Positions 5,097 through 6,784 of a stretch of DNA of 6,784 bases are shown here, in pieces. Position 1 is the stretch's first letter, and the number at the start of each line of letters is the position of its first letter. The notes under the pieces were generated by a model that made no database searches, was not told the DNA's origin, and worked only from the letters and a program-made list of their open reading frames with translations. The position numbers were made by a program, and so were the translations under genes. Origin of the DNA: Acidobacteriota bacterium (GTDB lineage Bacteria; Acidobacteriota; Terriglobia; Terriglobales; Acidobacteriaceae); the NCBI GenBank assembly GCA_021851465.1, contig JAJZDL010000159.1:1-6784 (forward strand). Direction: 5' to 3'.

Positions 5097-6784
5097 CTAC
5101 CTCGTCTCCGGGGGAACGGGATACGCGGGAGGCGCGCCGGGGAAGGTGACCACAAGCTGCTCGAAGGCCACGCCAGGATCGCGATAAATCAAACGGACGG
5201 TGTGTTTTCCGGCAGTTAGCGTACCAATTGGTATTGTGGCGATGGCAGAGTTGCGCAGGACATTCTCCGCCCACCCGGAGTCGCTCGGGCCATCGCCCGC
5301 GCTGGAGGATTTGCGCGGGGCTGCGGGCGCGCTCAGGTCGAGTTCGATCGGCGTTCCGCCATCGAGCGCAACCGCATATCGCAGGCGGTGCTCCGAATCG
5401 ACCGCAAACGTCGGCAACAGATGCAGCGCCAGCGTGGCCGATCCGTTGCTTGTGGTGGTGAACTCGTACTCAAGCCAGGGCGAATCGTTCGAGGCCGAAG
5501 AGGTTGCGGAGGGTTCGTTCGCCAGCAAACCGGGCGCTCCATACTCCACCGAGTCCCCCGAGATGCCCAGATCCGCCAGGACCTTCCACTGCGAGGATGT
5601 GCCAACTCTGCCTGCGCCCTTCGCCCCAGCATAGCTGCGCGCAAAGTGCGCGGCGTCGATCGAGACCGCGCAGTGTCGCTCTACGAACGGCCCGCTATGC
5701 GACGCGTTGCGGTCCGAGGCACGCGGACTGTCTGTACCTGCACAGGTCGCATCGCCTGTGCCCCAGTCGGCGGGCAGTGGCACGTCCACGTCGGCCGCCG
5801 TCGCCGTGCGCGGCATCTCGAAGACGTGCCGTTCGCGCGGCGCGTCGGACATCATCCCATCCCACTTGCCGTTTTCGATGCTATTGTACTTCGCCGTCAG
5901 CGCCTGGATTGTGTTGTACGCCGCCTGCGCCTGCTCGTCGTCCGGCGCGATGGCGGTCAGGTTGTGCTGGTGCGCGTCGAGATAGCCCAGGTCCGTTGAA
6001 AGGAACTTGTCGTTCATCGCCGCCGCCCCTGCAACCGGGTACGCGACCAGCTCGAAGAAGTCCGATGCATACTGCGCCGGCATCATTCTCGCAAGCGACT
6101 CTTCATCCTCGCGCAGGCGCTCCCACGCCATCGCGCGTGCGTAGTTCTGCCCCGGCGTTTTGTCGGAAGGCCACGCCAGCGGATTGAAGGCCGTCCGCTT
6201 GATTGCGTCGTTATATCCGTTGAATCCCATGAACTCCGGCTTGCGGATGAAGTTGAGGTTGTAATACCGGGTGAGAACGTCGGCGATCTGCGTACCGGCC
6301 CAGGACGTTGTCTCCTTCGTGGACAAGGCGCCCGATTCCGTGATGGGAAATTGCTCGGTGGCCCATTGCGTCAGGAACTCGCGCTGGCCCATCTTTGCCA
6401 TGCGCGGCTCGTCCGTCGCCAACTGCATGAAGTAGTCGATGTCGATCTCCGCGGGCTTCAGGTCGCCCACATTCAGCACCCAGTACTTGCGCGCGTTGTG
6501 GTCGTACGCCTTCGTCATCTCCTCCTGGATCAACGCAGGCGGGGTCGTGCAGAGCCATAGATAATCGTGCGGCGCGCCCCAGTAGCTAACGTGGTAGTAC
6601 ACGCCCGACCCGCCCGCGCGCCTCTGCTCCGCCGCATCCGGCAGCTCGCGAATATAGCCGTAATTGTCGTCCGTCCAGCCCAGCGTCACATCGTCGGGCA
6701 CCTTCATTCCCACGCGATACAGATCGAGCGACTCCTTGTAGAGCCAGATGACCTGGGGAACCTTGTTCACATCGGGATCCACAT
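5097..6784 (-). CDS. GH115 xylan alpha-glucuronidase, C-terminal 561 residues (5' partial)
   Basis: C-terminal part of a family 115 glycoside hydrolase, which removes 4-O-methyl-glucuronic acid side chains from glucuronoxylan. The codon at 6780-6782 is GTG inside the frame, not a start; the catalytic N-terminal part extends beyond the window (family members are about 800-1000 aa). Numbering from that codon, visible hallmarks are VTLGWTDDNYGYIRELP (32-48), whose paired Asp lie in the conserved acidic active-site region, HVSYWGAPHDYLWL (64-77) and WVLNVGDLKPAEIDIDYFM (101-119). A helical region runs to about 325. A linker of about 40 residues rich in Gly, Ser, Asp and Thr, with two cysteines (347, 371), leads to a beta-sandwich-like GH115 C-terminal domain (about 372-546: SIDAAHFAR, WKVLADLGISGDSVEY, GKHTVRLIYRDPG). 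The C-terminus is proline-rich. A secretion signal would be off-window. Family call is firm; xylan specificity is inferred from the family. Confidence 0.92.
   Translation of the reverse strand, partial: VDPDVNKVPQVIWLYKESLDLYRVGMKVPDDVTLGWTDDNYGYIRELPDAAEQRRAGGSGVYYHVSYWGAPHDYLWLCTTPPALIQEEMTKAYDHNARKYWVLNVGDLKPAEIDIDYFMQLATDEPRMAKMGQREFLTQWATEQFPITESGALSTKETTSWAGTQIADVLTRYYNLNFIRKPEFMGFNGYNDAIKRTAFNPLAWPSDKTPGQNYARAMAWERLREDEESLARMMPAQYASDFFELVAYPVAGAAAMNDKFLSTDLGYLDAHQHNLTAIAPDDEQAQAAYNTIQALTAKYNSIENGKWDGMMSDAPRERHVFEMPRTATAADVDVPLPADWGTGDATCAGTDSPRASDRNASHSGPFVERHCAVSIDAAHFARSYAGAKGAGRVGTSSQWKVLADLGISGDSVEYGAPGLLANEPSATSSASNDSPWLEYEFTTTSNGSATLALHLLPTFAVDSEHRLRYAVALDGGTPIELDLSAPAAPRKSSSAGDGPSDSGWAENVLRNSAIATIPIGTLTAGKHTVRLIYRDPGVAFEQLVVTFPGAPPAYPVPPETR

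Noticed and set aside
6780..6782. GTG as start codon of the GH115 protein
   Set aside because: It lies inside the conserved catalytic module; family proteins have several hundred residues before this point.

Overview
The window is GC-rich bacterial DNA, with densely packed genes and short intergenic gaps. The gene content (a CysO-type cysteine pathway, a GH115 alpha-glucuronidase, a small unassigned protein, a membrane polyferredoxin) and the overall protein style suggest a soil Acidobacteria-like organism of the Terriglobia type. That taxonomic call is inference, because no rRNA or other phylogenetic marker is present. No tRNA, rRNA, CRISPR array, transposase or phage gene was seen.

Layout: (1) 1-746, plus strand: the 3' part of a membrane [4Fe-4S] polyferredoxin of the NapH/NosR/CcoG type, cut by the left edge. 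(2) 786-3867, minus strand: a compact four-gene operon, transcribed right to left as cysM, a JAMM metalloprotease (mec), cysO, and an E1-like adenylyltransferase-rhodanese (moeZ/moeB type). (3) 4015-4425, plus strand: a small protein of unknown function with a convincing intrinsic terminator. (4) 4637-5050, plus strand: a tandem-ACT regulator-like protein with a strong ribosome binding site and a candidate promoter. (5) 5097-6784, minus strand: the C-terminal 561 residues of a GH115 xylan alpha-glucuronidase, cut by the right edge.

The heart of the window is the operon. By analogy with Mycobacterium tuberculosis MoeZ, CysO, CysM and Mec+, the E1-rhodanese adenylates the CysO C-terminal glycine and converts it to a thiocarboxylate. 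CysM then condenses CysO-COSH with an activated serine (probably O-phosphoserine) to give CysO-cysteine, and the JAMM protease clips off free cysteine. Here all four steps sit on one transcript, with a 4-base ATGA overlap between cysM and mec and a 17-base gap between mec and cysO.

The most interesting observation is that this CysO does not end at its Gly-Gly. It carries a 23-residue, three-cysteine tail that begins with cysteine directly after Gly90. As encoded it cannot be adenylated, so it looks like a pro-protein that must be trimmed, most simply by the JAMM protease encoded just upstream, at a Gly-Cys bond that chemically matches the enzyme's normal CysO-Cys substrate. A precedent exists in the QbsE/QbsD pair of thioquinolobactin biosynthesis, but a tail this long and cysteine-rich is unusual.
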